Source of the DNA: CAZBWP01 sp964630265
Lineage (GTDB): Bacteria > Pseudomonadota > Alphaproteobacteria > Rhodospirillales > Defluviicoccaceae
Reading direction: 5' to 3'
NCBI GenBank assembly: GCA_964630265.1
Contig: CAZVRW010000011.1
Location: forward strand, 7,680 to 71,679
DNA length: 64,000 nt
Position numbers and translations under genes: made by a program
Part shown: piece by piece, positions 22,687-31,263 of the stretch
Position numbering within the stretch: the stretch's first letter is position 1
Layout: each line of letters opens with the position of its first letter
The notes under the pieces: model-generated
Database searches by the model: none
What the model was told of the DNA's origin: nothing
Seen by the model: the letters and a program-made list of their open reading frames with translations, nothing else

Positions 22687-25145
22687 TCGGTGCCGCCCCG
22701 ATTGAGGCGCAGCGCGTTGCTGATCACCACCACCGACGACGCCGACATGGCGATGGCGGCGATCAACGGCGTGACGAAGCCGGCGACCGCCAGCGGAATG
22801 GTCAGCGCATTGTAGACGAAGGTCACCGCGAAGTTCTGGCGGACCAAGCGGCCGGCGCGGCGGGCAATGCCGAGGGTCTCCGCCACCGGCGCGAGGCGCG
22901 CCCCCTGGAACACCACGTCGGCGGCGGTCTGGCTCAGGTCGACCGCCGTCGACGGCGACATGGAGGCGTGCGCCGCGGCCAGCGCCGGCGCATCGTTCAG
23001 CCCGTCGCCGACCATCAGCACGCGGTGCCCGGCCGCCGCCAGCGCCTCCAGCCGGCGCACCTTGGTCGCCGGATCAGCGCGCGCCTGCCAGGTGTCGATG
23101 CCGGTCGCCGCCGCCGCGGCGGCCACCGCCGGCGCCCGGTCGCCGGAGAGGATCGCCGTCGGGATGCCCTGGTCGGCGAGACGGTGCACCACCGCCGCCG
23201 CGTCGTCGCGCGGCCGATCGGCGAAGCGGAAGCGGACCGCCGGCCGGCCGGGGCGGGCGAACCACAGCTCCGGTCCGGCGGCGGCGTCACCGCGGTCGTC
23301 GTCGGCGACGCCGCAGAAGTCGCGGCTGCCCAGCCGTTCGACCCCGGCCGGCGTCGCCCGTTCCAGGCCGGCGCCCGGGACCTCGCGCACGGAAGCCGCG
23401 CTCTCCGCAGCGACGGCGATACCCTGACGCTCGGCCTCCCGCATCAGTGCCCGGGCGAGCGGATGCCGGCTGGCGCCGGCGAGCGTCGCCGCTGCCGCGA
23501 GTGCCGCAGCGTCGTCGCCGTCCGTGGCGAGCAGCTCCGGCCGACCCTCGGTGAGCGTGCCGGTCTTATCGAACACCACCATGTCGATCTCGGCGAGGCG
23601 TTCCAGCGCGGTCGCCGACTTCAGCAGGATGCCCCGGCGCAACAGCCGGCCCGAGGCCACCACCTGCACCGTCGGCACCGCCAGCGCCAGCGCGCACGGG
23701 CAGGTGATGATCAACACGGCGATGGCGTTGAGCAGCGCCGCCTGCCAGGCGATGCCGCCGATCGTCCACCAGCCGACGAAGGTGATGGCGGCGAGGCTGT
23801 GCACCACGGGCGCATACATCCGGGAGATCCGGTCGGCGATCGCCACGTGGCGACCGCGCGCCCCTTCCGCCGCTTCCATCAGCCGGGCGATTTCGGCGAG
23901 CAGAGTGTCGTCGCCCACCGCTGCCACCTCCAGCATCAGCGGGCCGCTTAGGTTGAGGGTGCCGGCGAACACGCGTGCTCCGGCCGCCACTGGCGTCGGC
24001 ACCGTCTCGCCGTCGATCAGGCTGGTGTCCACGTCGCTGGTTCCCACCGTGACGCGACCGTCGACAGCGATGCGATCGCCGGCGGCGACGGCGACCCGCA
24101 TGCCGGGCCGCACCGCCGTGGGCGGCAGCACGCGCCTCCGGCCGTCGGCCTCGATCACCGTCACGGCGACGCCGGCCAGGGCGAGCAGATGCGCCGCCGC
24201 CGACCGCGCCCGGCCACGCGCCCGCTGGTCGAGGAAGCGGCCGATCAGCAGAAAGAACAACAGCCCGACCGCCGAGTCGAAATAGGCGTGGGGACCGCCG
24301 CGCATGGTCTCGTGCAGCGAGACGCCGGCGGCGAGCAGCACGGCAAGGGAGATCGGCACGTCCATGTTCAGCCGCCGCGCCTTGAGTGCCGTCGCCGCCG
24401 AACGGAAGAATGGTCGGCCGGCCCAGGCGATGGCCGGCAGCGCGATCAACGCGGAGATCCAGTGCAGCAGCGTCCGCGTTGCCGGTCCCATGCCCTCCAC
24501 ATGGCCGGCCCAGATGGCGACCGAGAGCAGCATGACGTTGCCGGCGGCGAAGCCGGCGACCGCCATGGCGCGCAGCAGTTCGCGTTCGCGCTCCCGGCCG
24601 GCGCTGTCGGCGAGCGCCGGATCGAAGGGAACGACGCGATAGCCGAGCGCGGCGATCGCCGCGATGATCGCGGTCGCGTCGGTCTCCTCCGCACGCCAGG
24701 ACACGGCGAGGCGGCGCGTGGTCATGTTCACCCGCGCCGCGACGACACCGGGGGTCCGCGCCAGCACCGCCTCCACCAGCCAGACGCAGGCGGCGCAGTG
24801 CAGGCCCTCGATCAGCAGGCTGAGCGCGTGGACGCCTTCGCCCGCGTCGCGGACGTAGGCTCGCGGGTCGACGGCGGGAGCATCCTCGTCGGGTTTCGGC
24901 GGGCGGACGTCGGGAGACAGGACGCGGCGCCGGTAGTAGCCGTCCAGGCCGAAGCCGTTGATGAGGTCGAAGGCGGCGGCGCAGCCGCTGCAACAGAACC
25001 GCGGGCCGCCGGCGGCGCCGGCCGGCACCGGCAGGCCGCAGTGCCGGCATCCGCCGGCTTCCTCCGACCGATCCCACGGGGTTTGGCTTTCGCCGATCGG
25101 CGCCTCGACGGTGGCGACGTCGATCGGCGGCGACGTCCGGGTCAC
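22683..25145 (-). CDS. ccoI: Copper-transporting P1B-type ATPase CcoI/FixI
   Basis: Copper exporter that supplies periplasmic copper for cbb3 oxidase assembly. The 820-residue protein has an N-terminal Cys-rich metal site (CRHCGLPVP and FCCSGCAAAF), a heavy-metal-associated domain with LHCAACVWLVE, eight membrane segments, the translocation motif TCPCALALAVP, the phosphorylated Asp in DKTGTLTEG (about residue 525) and GDGLNDAPAL near the end. The start is GTG at 25145, which overlaps the ccoH stop as GTGA; a longer frame to an ATG at 25217 would lie mostly inside ccoH. The P-loop SHPLA-type motif reads SRHPLARAL. Third gene of ccoGHIS. Confidence 0.95.
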   Translation of the reverse strand: MTRTSPPIDVATVEAPIGESQTPWDRSEEAGGCRHCGLPVPAGAAGGPRFCCSGCAAAFDLINGFGLDGYYRRRVLSPDVRPPKPDEDAPAVDPRAYVRDAGEGVHALSLLIEGLHCAACVWLVEAVLARTPGVVAARVNMTTRRLAVSWRAEETDATAIIAAIAALGYRVVPFDPALADSAGRERERELLRAMAVAGFAAGNVMLLSVAIWAGHVEGMGPATRTLLHWISALIALPAIAWAGRPFFRSAATALKARRLNMDVPISLAVLLAAGVSLHETMRGGPHAYFDSAVGLLFFLLIGRFLDQRARGRARSAAAHLLALAGVAVTVIEADGRRRVLPPTAVRPGMRVAVAAGDRIAVDGRVTVGTSDVDTSLIDGETVPTPVAAGARVFAGTLNLSGPLMLEVAAVGDDTLLAEIARLMEAAEGARGRHVAIADRISRMYAPVVHSLAAITFVGWWTIGGIAWQAALLNAIAVLIITCPCALALAVPTVQVVASGRLLRRGILLKSATALERLAEIDMVVFDKTGTLTEGRPELLATDGDDAAALAAAATLAGASRHPLARALMREAERQGIAVAAESAASVREVPGAGLERATPAGVERLGSRDFCGVADDDRGDAAAGPELWFARPGRPAVRFRFADRPRDDAAAVVHRLADQGIPTAILSGDRAPAVAAAAAATGIDTWQARADPATKVRRLEALAAAGHRVLMVGDGLNDAPALAAAHASMSPSTAVDLSQTAADVVFQGARLAPVAETLGIARRAGRLVRQNFAVTFVYNALTIPLAVAGFVTPLIAAIAMSASSVVVISNALRLNRGGTE

Positions 25146-25660
25146 CGCGGCAGGAAGATCCGACGGTGTTCGCGGAACTCCGCATCGCCCCGGCGGGCAT
25201 GGATGCGGACGTCCCACTGCCCGGCGAGCGGCAGGGTCACCGTGGTCGCATACCGGCCCGCCCCCGCATGGGGAAGGTCGACCGCGGCATCGTGTCCCCG
25301 GTGCGTGGGGCGAACGAGGGCGGCGCGAACGGCGAGATCCTCCAGCGGCCGGTCACCCTTGTCGACGAAGGTGACGGCGAGTTCGGCGCGGTGCAGCGGC
25401 GCGACGGCGAGGTCGCCGTTGGGCTGCGGGCTGACGGCCAAATCCATGGACCAGCCGCGATCCGTCTGCGCGCGCTGGGCCGCGATCGCCGCGTCGTAAG
25501 CGAGGCCCTTCCGATAGTGATCCTCGGTGGCGATGCCGGAGAAGCTGCCGACGGCGAAGACCACGAGGACGACGTTGACCAGGACCACGAGGCCCATGCC
25601 GCCGACGAAGATCCACGGATACCACCAGCCGTCGGGCTTGTGACGCGCCATGACGGTCAT
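25142..25660 (-). CDS. ccoH: cbb3 oxidase assembly protein CcoH/FixH
   Basis: Single-span membrane protein needed for stable assembly of cbb3 oxidase. The 172-residue protein has a membrane helix at about residues 13-38 (WYPWIFVGGMGLVVLVNVVL) followed by the FixH signature GSFSGIATEDHYRKGLAYD and a periplasmic beta domain ending ADPLAGQWDVRIHARR-like (LPLAGQWDVRIHARRGD). The ATG at 25660 overlaps the ccoG stop as ATGA; an ATG three codons in is also possible. Coupled to ccoI downstream. Confidence 0.94.
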   Translation of the reverse strand: MTVMARHKPDGWWYPWIFVGGMGLVVLVNVVLVVFAVGSFSGIATEDHYRKGLAYDAAIAAQRAQTDRGWSMDLAVSPQPNGDLAVAPLHRAELAVTFVDKGDRPLEDLAVRAALVRPTHRGHDAAVDLPHAGAGRYATTVTLPLAGQWDVRIHARRGDAEFREHRRIFLPR

Positions 25661-27183
25661 CGCTCCGGGCCCGAGAAGACGGTGGCGCGCGTAACCGTCT
25701 CGTTGGTCTCATGGTCCCTGAGGACGAACTCGAAGTCCGTCGCCCGGCCGTCCAGGCTGGAAGGCGGGGCGGTCACGAACACCCGGTAGGTCTGGACGTC
25801 GTCGGGTTTCGCCGCGAGCACGGCCTCTTCGGCGTCTTCTACCGCCTGACCGATGACCGTCAGCGTCGCATCGTCGATGCCCTCGGTGGTCAGTGTGTAG
25901 GTCTTATCGGCACGCTCCATGTTCAGGATCTTGAAGGTGTAGCCGTTGCGGATGTCGCCGTCGGAGAGGCGGACGAACAGCGGGGAGCGGTCGTGCAGCA
26001 CGGTGATGTCGAGGCGCGAGCGGGTCGAGAGGCTGACCACCATCACCGTGACCACCACCGCGAGCAACCCGAGATAGGCGATGGTGCGCGGTCGGAGAAA
26101 GCGCCAGCGTGTCGGCTCACCGTGCTCGCGCGCCACCTGATTGGCGATGGAGTCATAGGTGATCAATTCACGCGGCAGGCCGAAGCGGTCCATCACCGTG
26201 TTGCAGGCGTCGACACAGAGCGCGCAGCCGATGCACGCCATCTGCTGGCCCTTGCGGATGTCGACGCCGGTCGGACACACCTGCCAGCACATGCCGCAGT
26301 CGACGCAATGGCCGCGCCCCTCGAACGACTGACTCTTGCGGGCGCCGCCGCGCGGCTCTCCCCGCCAATCCTCGTAGGTGACAACAAGGGAGTGCTCGTC
26401 GAACATCGCGCTCTGGAACCGCGGCCACGGGCACATGTAGATGCACACCTGTTCGCGCGCCCAGCCGGCGAGCAGGTAGGTGGTGGCGGTGAACAGCGCC
26501 GTGAAGCCATAGACGGCAGTTGACGCTTGGCCGGTGAAAAAGTCGACGGTGACGGTCGGCGCGTCGTTGAAATACATGATCCAGGCGCCGCCGGTGGCCA
26601 GGGCGATGAACAGCCAGGCGCCGTGTTTGGCCAGTTTCTTGCCGATGAAACCGGCGTCCCGTGGCCCCCGGTCGAGCCGGATGCGGGCGTTGCGGTCGCC
26701 CTCGATCTTGCGTTCGACCCACATGAACAGGTCGGTCCACACGGTCTGCGGACAGGTGAAGCCGCACCAGACGCGGCCGAACCAGGCGGTCACCAGGAAC
26801 AAGCCGATGGCGCCGATGATCAACAGACCGGTGAGGTAGTAGACCTCCTGCGGCCAGATCTCGATCCAGAAGAAATAGGCCCGCCGGCCGGGCATGTCGA
26901 TGAGCAGCGCCTGATCGGGGGCGCCGGGGCCGCGGTCCCAGCGAATCCAGGGTCCGATGTAGTAGAGCCCGAGCAGGATCCAAAGGGCGGCCCACTTCAG
27001 CTTGCGGTAGGTGCCCTGGACGCTGCGGGGGTAGATCTTGATCCGGTCGGCATACAGCCGGCCGTCGTCTTCCGCTTGGGCGCCGGGGGCCTGGTCGATG
27101 CCGTGTGGACGGCGCGTCCGGCGCGCGGCGGGCGGAGCGTCGGCGATGGCGGTTTCGGCGGTGGTGGACTGCGCGGTCCTCAT
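25657..27183 (-). CDS. ccoG: cbb3 oxidase accessory protein CcoG/FixG (RdxA)
   Basis: Membrane iron-sulfur protein that reduces copper for cbb3 oxidase assembly. The 508-residue protein has five hydrophobic segments, the motif WFGRVWCGFTCPQTVWTDLF, a second membrane CP motif in YMCPWPRFQSAM, and two [4Fe-4S] motifs CVDCGMCWQVCPTGVDI and CIGCALCVDACNTVM. A C-terminal Ig-like periplasmic domain follows the last helix (about residue 395 on). It is the first gene of ccoGHIS and has its own near-consensus promoter upstream; ccoP ends 182 bases upstream. Confidence 0.96.
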   Translation of the reverse strand: MRTAQSTTAETAIADAPPAARRTRRPHGIDQAPGAQAEDDGRLYADRIKIYPRSVQGTYRKLKWAALWILLGLYYIGPWIRWDRGPGAPDQALLIDMPGRRAYFFWIEIWPQEVYYLTGLLIIGAIGLFLVTAWFGRVWCGFTCPQTVWTDLFMWVERKIEGDRNARIRLDRGPRDAGFIGKKLAKHGAWLFIALATGGAWIMYFNDAPTVTVDFFTGQASTAVYGFTALFTATTYLLAGWAREQVCIYMCPWPRFQSAMFDEHSLVVTYEDWRGEPRGGARKSQSFEGRGHCVDCGMCWQVCPTGVDIRKGQQMACIGCALCVDACNTVMDRFGLPRELITYDSIANQVAREHGEPTRWRFLRPRTIAYLGLLAVVVTVMVVSLSTRSRLDITVLHDRSPLFVRLSDGDIRNGYTFKILNMERADKTYTLTTEGIDDATLTVIGQAVEDAEEAVLAAKPDDVQTYRVFVTAPPSSLDGRATDFEFVLRDHETNETVTRATVFSGPER

Positions 27184-27294
27184 GGTGTCCCTTCTTCCGG
27201 GCCCGTCTCTTCGCGGTGCATCGGCGTGGCGCCGATGCGCACCCCTGGGCCACTGGCTCGATCGGCGCCGCCCCCCAAAAACGCCGGCTGACGT

Positions 27295-27323
27295 TTTATA
27301 TTAGCATAGTTGAATTAAGGCAA
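27295..27323 (-). promoter_or_regulatory. Sigma-70-type promoter of ccoGHIS
   Basis: On the minus strand TTGCCT (27323-27318), a 17-base spacer and TATAAA (27300-27295) form a good promoter in an AT-rich patch between ccoP and ccoG. No FNR/FixK box (TTGAT-N4-ATCAA) was found in the expected position upstream. Confidence 0.65.
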
Positions 27324-27365
27324 TCCTTCATTTCGCGGGTGCAGCAGAAAGGGCCGGTCCCGCCC

Positions 27366-28214
27366 TTACTGACCGCCGCCGAGCGAGTGCACGTAGATGG
27401 CCACCTGCTTGATCTCCGCTTCGCTCAGGCGGCCGCTCCATGGCGGCATGACGCCGTGCCGCGGCCGGACGATCTGGGAGACGATAGCCTCGCGAGATCC
27501 GCCATAGAGCCAGATGTCGTTGGTCAGGTTCGGCGCGCCCAGATCGGCGATGCCGGTGCCGTCCTCGCCGTGGCAACTGGCACAGTTCTCTTCGAACAGC
27601 ACTGCGCCCGCTTCGCTCGCCTCGCCGCGGCCCGCCAGATGCAGGACGTGGTCGGCGACCTCGCCGATCTCCGTCCGGGTCAGCAGTTCGTCGGCGCCGA
27701 ACGCCGGCATCTCGGAGATCAGGGCATCCTCGTCCTGGGCGTTGCGGATGCCGTGCCGGACGATCGTCTGGATCGAGTCCAGGGTGCCGCCCCACATCCA
27801 GTCGTCGTCGGCCAGGATCGGGTAGCCGGGCGCGCCGGCGCCCCCGGCGCCGTGGCACGGCGCGCAGTTGTCGGCGAAGATGTACTGGCCGCCGGCCATG
27901 GCGTACTGCAGCAGGTCCGGATCCTGGACGATCGCGTCAACGTCCTGCGCCTCGAAGCGGTCGACCCAGACCGCGCGGCTCTGCCGCTGACGCTCCAGGT
28001 CGGTCGCCAGATTGGCGCGCGACGAGAAGCCGAGAAACCCCGTCCAGCCCGGGAAGGTCGGCATCAGCAGGACATAGACGAATGAGAACAGGATCGTCGC
28101 ATAAAAGACGTACAGCCACCATTTCGGCAGCGGCGTGTTGAGTTCTTTGAGCCCATCCCACTCGTGGCCGGTCGTCTCCGTACCGGAAATGGCATCCACT
28201 TCCTTCTCAGCCAT
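27366..28214 (-). CDS. ccoP: cbb3-type cytochrome c oxidase diheme subunit CcoP
   Basis: Membrane-anchored diheme cytochrome c that feeds electrons into CcoNO. The 282-residue protein begins with the typical E-ISGTETTGHEWDGLKELNTP sequence, has a membrane helix with WWLYVFYATILFSFVYVLLM, then two heme c motifs, CAPCHG (about residue 125) and CASCHG (about 215), with distal Met ligands in SEMPAFGADELL and HGVMPPWSGRLSE. The stop overlaps a small 6-base-arm hairpin at 27349-27367. Last gene of ccoNOQP. Confidence 0.97.
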   Translation of the reverse strand: MAEKEVDAISGTETTGHEWDGLKELNTPLPKWWLYVFYATILFSFVYVLLMPTFPGWTGFLGFSSRANLATDLERQRQSRAVWVDRFEAQDVDAIVQDPDLLQYAMAGGQYIFADNCAPCHGAGGAGAPGYPILADDDWMWGGTLDSIQTIVRHGIRNAQDEDALISEMPAFGADELLTRTEIGEVADHVLHLAGRGEASEAGAVLFEENCASCHGEDGTGIADLGAPNLTNDIWLYGGSREAIVSQIVRPRHGVMPPWSGRLSEAEIKQVAIYVHSLGGGQ

Positions 28215-28222
28215 GGGAGCTG

Positions 28223-28381
28223 CTAATCCTCCTTGTCATCCTTGAGCGGGATTTGCGCCGCGTCCTCGAAGCGTTTCTTGTTCTTCGGCCAATAGACCCA
28301 GGCGATGACGATGACAAACGCGATCATCATCACCACCAGCCACAGGGGGCCGAGAACCTCCCAAAGGGCTTTCAGGTCCAT
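28223..28381 (-). CDS. ccoQ: cbb3-type cytochrome oxidase subunit CcoQ
   Basis: A 52-residue protein with a single membrane helix: it starts MDLKALWEVLGPLWLVVMMI, continues AFVIVIAWVYWPKNKKRFED and ends in a charged tail KDDKED. The length, the WPKxKKxFEDAA motif and the position between ccoO and ccoP identify it. CcoQ stabilises the core complex, notably in oxygen. GGAGG-like sequence at its 3' end serves as the ccoP ribosome-binding site. Confidence 0.93.
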   Translation of the reverse strand: MDLKALWEVLGPLWLVVMMIAFVIVIAWVYWPKNKKRFEDAAQIPLKDDKED

Positions 28382-28391
28382 GAGGCCGACC

Positions 28392-29117
28392 TCACCGGAA
28401 GTCCGGTTCGGGTTCGTAGACGGTGAAGTCGACCAGGGTGCCGAGCATCTGCAGATAGGCGATCACCGCATCCAGTTCGGTGATCCTGGCCGGGTCGCCG
28501 TCGAAGTCGCCGATCACCGCCTTGGGATAGCGGGCGAGCAGCGCGTCGGGGTCGCCGCGCTCGCCGTTCGCCTGCGCCTGTAGGTCGGCGACGGCGTTGG
28601 CGACTTGGTCGTCGGTGTAGGGTACCCCGACCATTTGCAGCGTCCCCATGTGATCGGCGATGTCCCAGACATCGAGGTTGCGCCGGGCGAGGAAGCCGTA
28701 GGGCGGCATGATCGACTCCGGCACGATGCTGCGCGGATCGATCATGTGCGCCACGTGCCAGTCGTTGGAGTACTTGCCGCCGACGCGGGCGAGGTCGGGG
28801 CCGGTGCGCTTGGAGCCCCACTGGAAGGGGTGGTCGTACATGCTCTCGGCGGCGAGGCTGTAGTGGCCATAGCGCTCGATCTCGTCGCGAAAGGGGCGGA
28901 TCTGCTGACTATGGCAGGTATAGCAGCCCTCGCGCACGTAGATGTTACGGCCGGCCAGTTCCAGCGGCGTGTAGGGGCGGACGCCGTCCACCTTCTCGAT
29001 GGTCTGTTCCGAGTGGAACAACGGCACCAACTGGGCGAGGCCGCCGATCGACACCACGATCAGCGTGGCGACCGCCAGGATGATGACGTTGGTCTCGAAG
29101 ATCTTATGCCAATGCAT
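28392..29117 (-). CDS. ccoO: cbb3-type cytochrome c oxidase monoheme subunit CcoO
   Basis: Membrane-anchored monoheme cytochrome c of the oxidase. The 241-residue protein has an N-terminal helix (NVIILAVATLIVVSIGGLAQ), the heme motif in YVREGCYTCHSQQIRPF (about residue 70), GHYSLAAESMYDHPFQWGSK and ESIMPPYGFL with the axial Met. The ATG at 29117 is 11 bases after the ccoN stop and is preceded by AGGAGG-like sequence. An upstream in-frame extension inside ccoN is not conserved. Confidence 0.97.
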   Translation of the reverse strand: MHWHKIFETNVIILAVATLIVVSIGGLAQLVPLFHSEQTIEKVDGVRPYTPLELAGRNIYVREGCYTCHSQQIRPFRDEIERYGHYSLAAESMYDHPFQWGSKRTGPDLARVGGKYSNDWHVAHMIDPRSIVPESIMPPYGFLARRNLDVWDIADHMGTLQMVGVPYTDDQVANAVADLQAQANGERGDPDALLARYPKAVIGDFDGDPARITELDAVIAYLQMLGTLVDFTVYEPEPDFR

Positions 29118-29128
29118 CGGAGCGCCTC

Positions 29129-30613
29129 CTACTCGCCGGCGGCGACGGCGGCCGGCTGCCGCGTCGGCCGTTCGAACACCGCCTCGGTGCGCAGCCTGCC
29201 CTTGGCCGTCATCCACAGGTTGTAGACCATGATCAGCGAGCCGATGAAGAACAGGATGCCGCCGAAGGAGCGGATCACGTAGTACGGGTGCATCGCCTCG
29301 ACGGTCTCGATGAACGAGTACTGCAGGAAGCCGAGGCTGTCATAGGCCCGCCACATCAGCCCCTGCATGATGCCGGAGATCCACATGGCGGTGATGTAGA
29401 GAACGATGCCGATGGTCGAGATCCAGAAGTGATAGGTGACGAGGCGCAGCGAGTAGAGCCGCGGCCGCTTCCACAGGGCCGGCACCAGATAATAGATCGC
29501 CCCGAAGCTGATGAACGCCACCCAGCCGAGGGCGCCCGAGTGCACGTGGCCGATGGTCCAGTCGGTGTAGTGGCTGAGCGAGTTCACGGCCTTGATCGAC
29601 ATCACCGGCCCCTCGAACGTCGACATGCCGTAGAACGCCACCGACACCACCATGAAGCGCAGCACCGGGTCGGTGCGCAGTTTGTCCCAGGCGCCGGACA
29701 GCGTCATGATGCCGTTGATCATGCCGCCCCAGGACGGCATCCACAGCATCACCGAGAACACCATGCCCAGCGTCTGCGCCCAGTCGGGCAGCGCCGTGTA
29801 GTGCAGATGGTGCGGGCCGGCCCAGATATAGAGAAAGATCAGGGTCCAGAAGTGGACGATGCTGAGCCGGTAGGAATAGACCGGCCGATCCGCCTGCTTC
29901 GGGATGAAGTAATACATCATCCCGAGGAAGCCGGCGGTGAGGAAGAAGCCGACGGCGTTGTGGCCATACCACCACTGCGTCATCGCATCCTGGACACCGG
30001 CCCAGACGATATAGCTCTTGGTGCTGCCCAGGGAGACCGGGATCGACAGGTTGTTGACCACGTGCAGCATGGCGATGGTGATGATGAACGCCAGGAAGAA
30101 CCAGTTGGCGACGTAGATGTGCTGCTCCTTGCGGCGCATCAGCGTGCCGGCAAAGACCACGAGATAAACGACCCAGACGATGGTCAGCCACAGGTCCACG
30201 TACCATTCCGGCTCGGCGTATTCCTTGCTCTGGGTGACCCCCATGACGTAGCCGCTCGCCGCCAGGACGATGAAGATCTGGTAGCCCCAGAACAGGAAGT
30301 TGGCGACGGACGGGCCGCCCCACAGCGGCGCCCGGCAGGTCCGCTGGACCACGTAGAGCGAGGTGGCGAACAGGGCGTTGCCGCCGAAGGCGAAGATCAC
30401 CGCCGAGGTGTGGACCGGCCGCAGCCGGCCGAAGGTCGTCCACGGCAAGTCGAGATTGAGGATGGGAAACGCCAGCTGCAAGGCGATGACGACGCCGACC
30501 AGGAAGCCGATCACTCCCCAGAAGACGGTCGCAATCACGAACTTGCGGATCACCTCCTCATTGTACTCGACCGGCAGGGCCTCTCTGCCGGCAACGGCCG
30601 TCGCTGTACTCAT
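29129..30613 (-). CDS. ccoN: cbb3-type cytochrome c oxidase catalytic subunit CcoN
   Basis: Catalytic heme-copper subunit that reduces oxygen at high affinity and pumps protons. The 494-residue protein has twelve hydrophobic segments, the copper/heme ligand region TQWWYGHNAVGFFLTAGF, HHLHYTALPDW with the paired His, and LSHYTDWTIGHVHSGALGW with the heme ligands. The start ATG at 30613 (MSTATAVAGREALPVEYNEE) is preferred over an upstream in-frame codon. First gene of ccoNOQP. The 5' untranslated region is about 190 bases from the predicted promoter and contains an inverted repeat TGCGTT-TTC-AACGCA at 30761-30775. Confidence 0.98.
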   Translation of the reverse strand: MSTATAVAGREALPVEYNEEVIRKFVIATVFWGVIGFLVGVVIALQLAFPILNLDLPWTTFGRLRPVHTSAVIFAFGGNALFATSLYVVQRTCRAPLWGGPSVANFLFWGYQIFIVLAASGYVMGVTQSKEYAEPEWYVDLWLTIVWVVYLVVFAGTLMRRKEQHIYVANWFFLAFIITIAMLHVVNNLSIPVSLGSTKSYIVWAGVQDAMTQWWYGHNAVGFFLTAGFLGMMYYFIPKQADRPVYSYRLSIVHFWTLIFLYIWAGPHHLHYTALPDWAQTLGMVFSVMLWMPSWGGMINGIMTLSGAWDKLRTDPVLRFMVVSVAFYGMSTFEGPVMSIKAVNSLSHYTDWTIGHVHSGALGWVAFISFGAIYYLVPALWKRPRLYSLRLVTYHFWISTIGIVLYITAMWISGIMQGLMWRAYDSLGFLQYSFIETVEAMHPYYVIRSFGGILFFIGSLIMVYNLWMTAKGRLRTEAVFERPTRQPAAVAAGE

Positions 30614-30813
30614 CACGGTCTCCCGGAAAACAGACCAGCGCCGGGCGCGGAACCTTCCCGGCAAGTGTTCATCGAACGACCGTCTCCTCGGGGCAACGCT
30701 CAGCGAAGGACATGGATACGTTTCGCATGGGCAGCACGAGTGTCAACGGTCACGTTACAATGCGTTTTCAACGCAATAAGCGTCAATCGCGACTATTACT
30801 TTAGAACTTGCGC

Positions 30814-30842
30814 ATATTATCCGGACGGCACACCTGTGTCAA
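30814..30842 (-). promoter_or_regulatory. Near-consensus sigma-70 promoter of ccoNOQP
   Basis: On the minus strand TTGACA (30842-30837), exactly 17 bases, then TAATAT (30819-30814). This is the best promoter match in the window and lies about 200 bases ahead of ccoN. No clear FNR/FixK anaerobox was seen near it. Confidence 0.75.
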
Positions 30843-30896
30843 TGCCACGCGGCGCTGCAGCGCAGCAAAACACGCGGCTGGCGGCAGGGGCATTCT

Positions 30897-30934
30897 ATGG
30901 GGCCGGCTTTGGGGCCGGCTGTCGGTCCGGCCAT
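30897..30934. repeat. REP-like palindromic element
   Basis: Begins ATGGGGCCGGC and ends GGTCCGGCCAT, with an internal direct duplication of TGGGGCCGGCT. The ATGG...CCGGCCAT ends match those of the palindromes at 46851-47015, suggesting one dispersed family. Confidence 0.55.
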
Positions 30935-31050
30935 GCGATATTTGTTATTAATTATCGCTCGCAATTTACGGGCCGGACCGGCGCAAGACTTATCGTGAAC
31001 TGAGGCGAAGGCCGGCCGGTATCATTCGCCAGGCCGCTTGCCGCCCGAGA

Positions 31051-31167
31051 TGATTGCCCAAAATGATTGCCCAAAATGATTGCCCGGACTGATTGCCCGG
31101 ACTGATTGCCCGGACTGATTGCCCGGAATGACTACCCGGAATGACTACCCGGAATCATCGCCCGCCC
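31051..31167. repeat. 13-bp tandem array (TGATTGCCCGGAC-type)
   Basis: Eight consecutive 13-base units from 31051 to 31154 plus a decayed ninth: two TGATTGCCCAAAA, three TGATTGCCCGGAC, one TGATTGCCCGGAA and two TGACTACCCGGAA. The order of variants shows stepwise spreading of point changes. It ends about 100 bases before the rlmI start, so it lies in or near its leader. Confidence 0.93.
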
Positions 31168-31263
31168 GCTCGGCACCCCGCCACGCTATAAGCGGGGGGA
31201 GAGCGCTCATCCTCGCTCCAGTCCCCCAAAGCCCCTCACTTCCAGGAACAGGCAGCACAGTTC

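Larger units (their letters stand above)
30614..31263. other. 650-base intergenic region between ccoN and rlmI
   Basis: Divergent spacer. It holds the ccoN promoter, a small inverted repeat (30761-30775), a REP-like palindromic element (30897-30934), an AT-rich patch around 30940-30970 and a 13-bp tandem array directly ahead of rlmI (31051-31167). No coding sequence was recognised. Confidence 0.8.

Noticed and set aside
27310..27323. TTGAATTAAGGCAA as an FNR-like box upstream of ccoG
   Set aside because: Half-sites match poorly (4/5 and 3/5), and the site overlaps the -35 element downstream of the -41.5 position expected for FNR activation.
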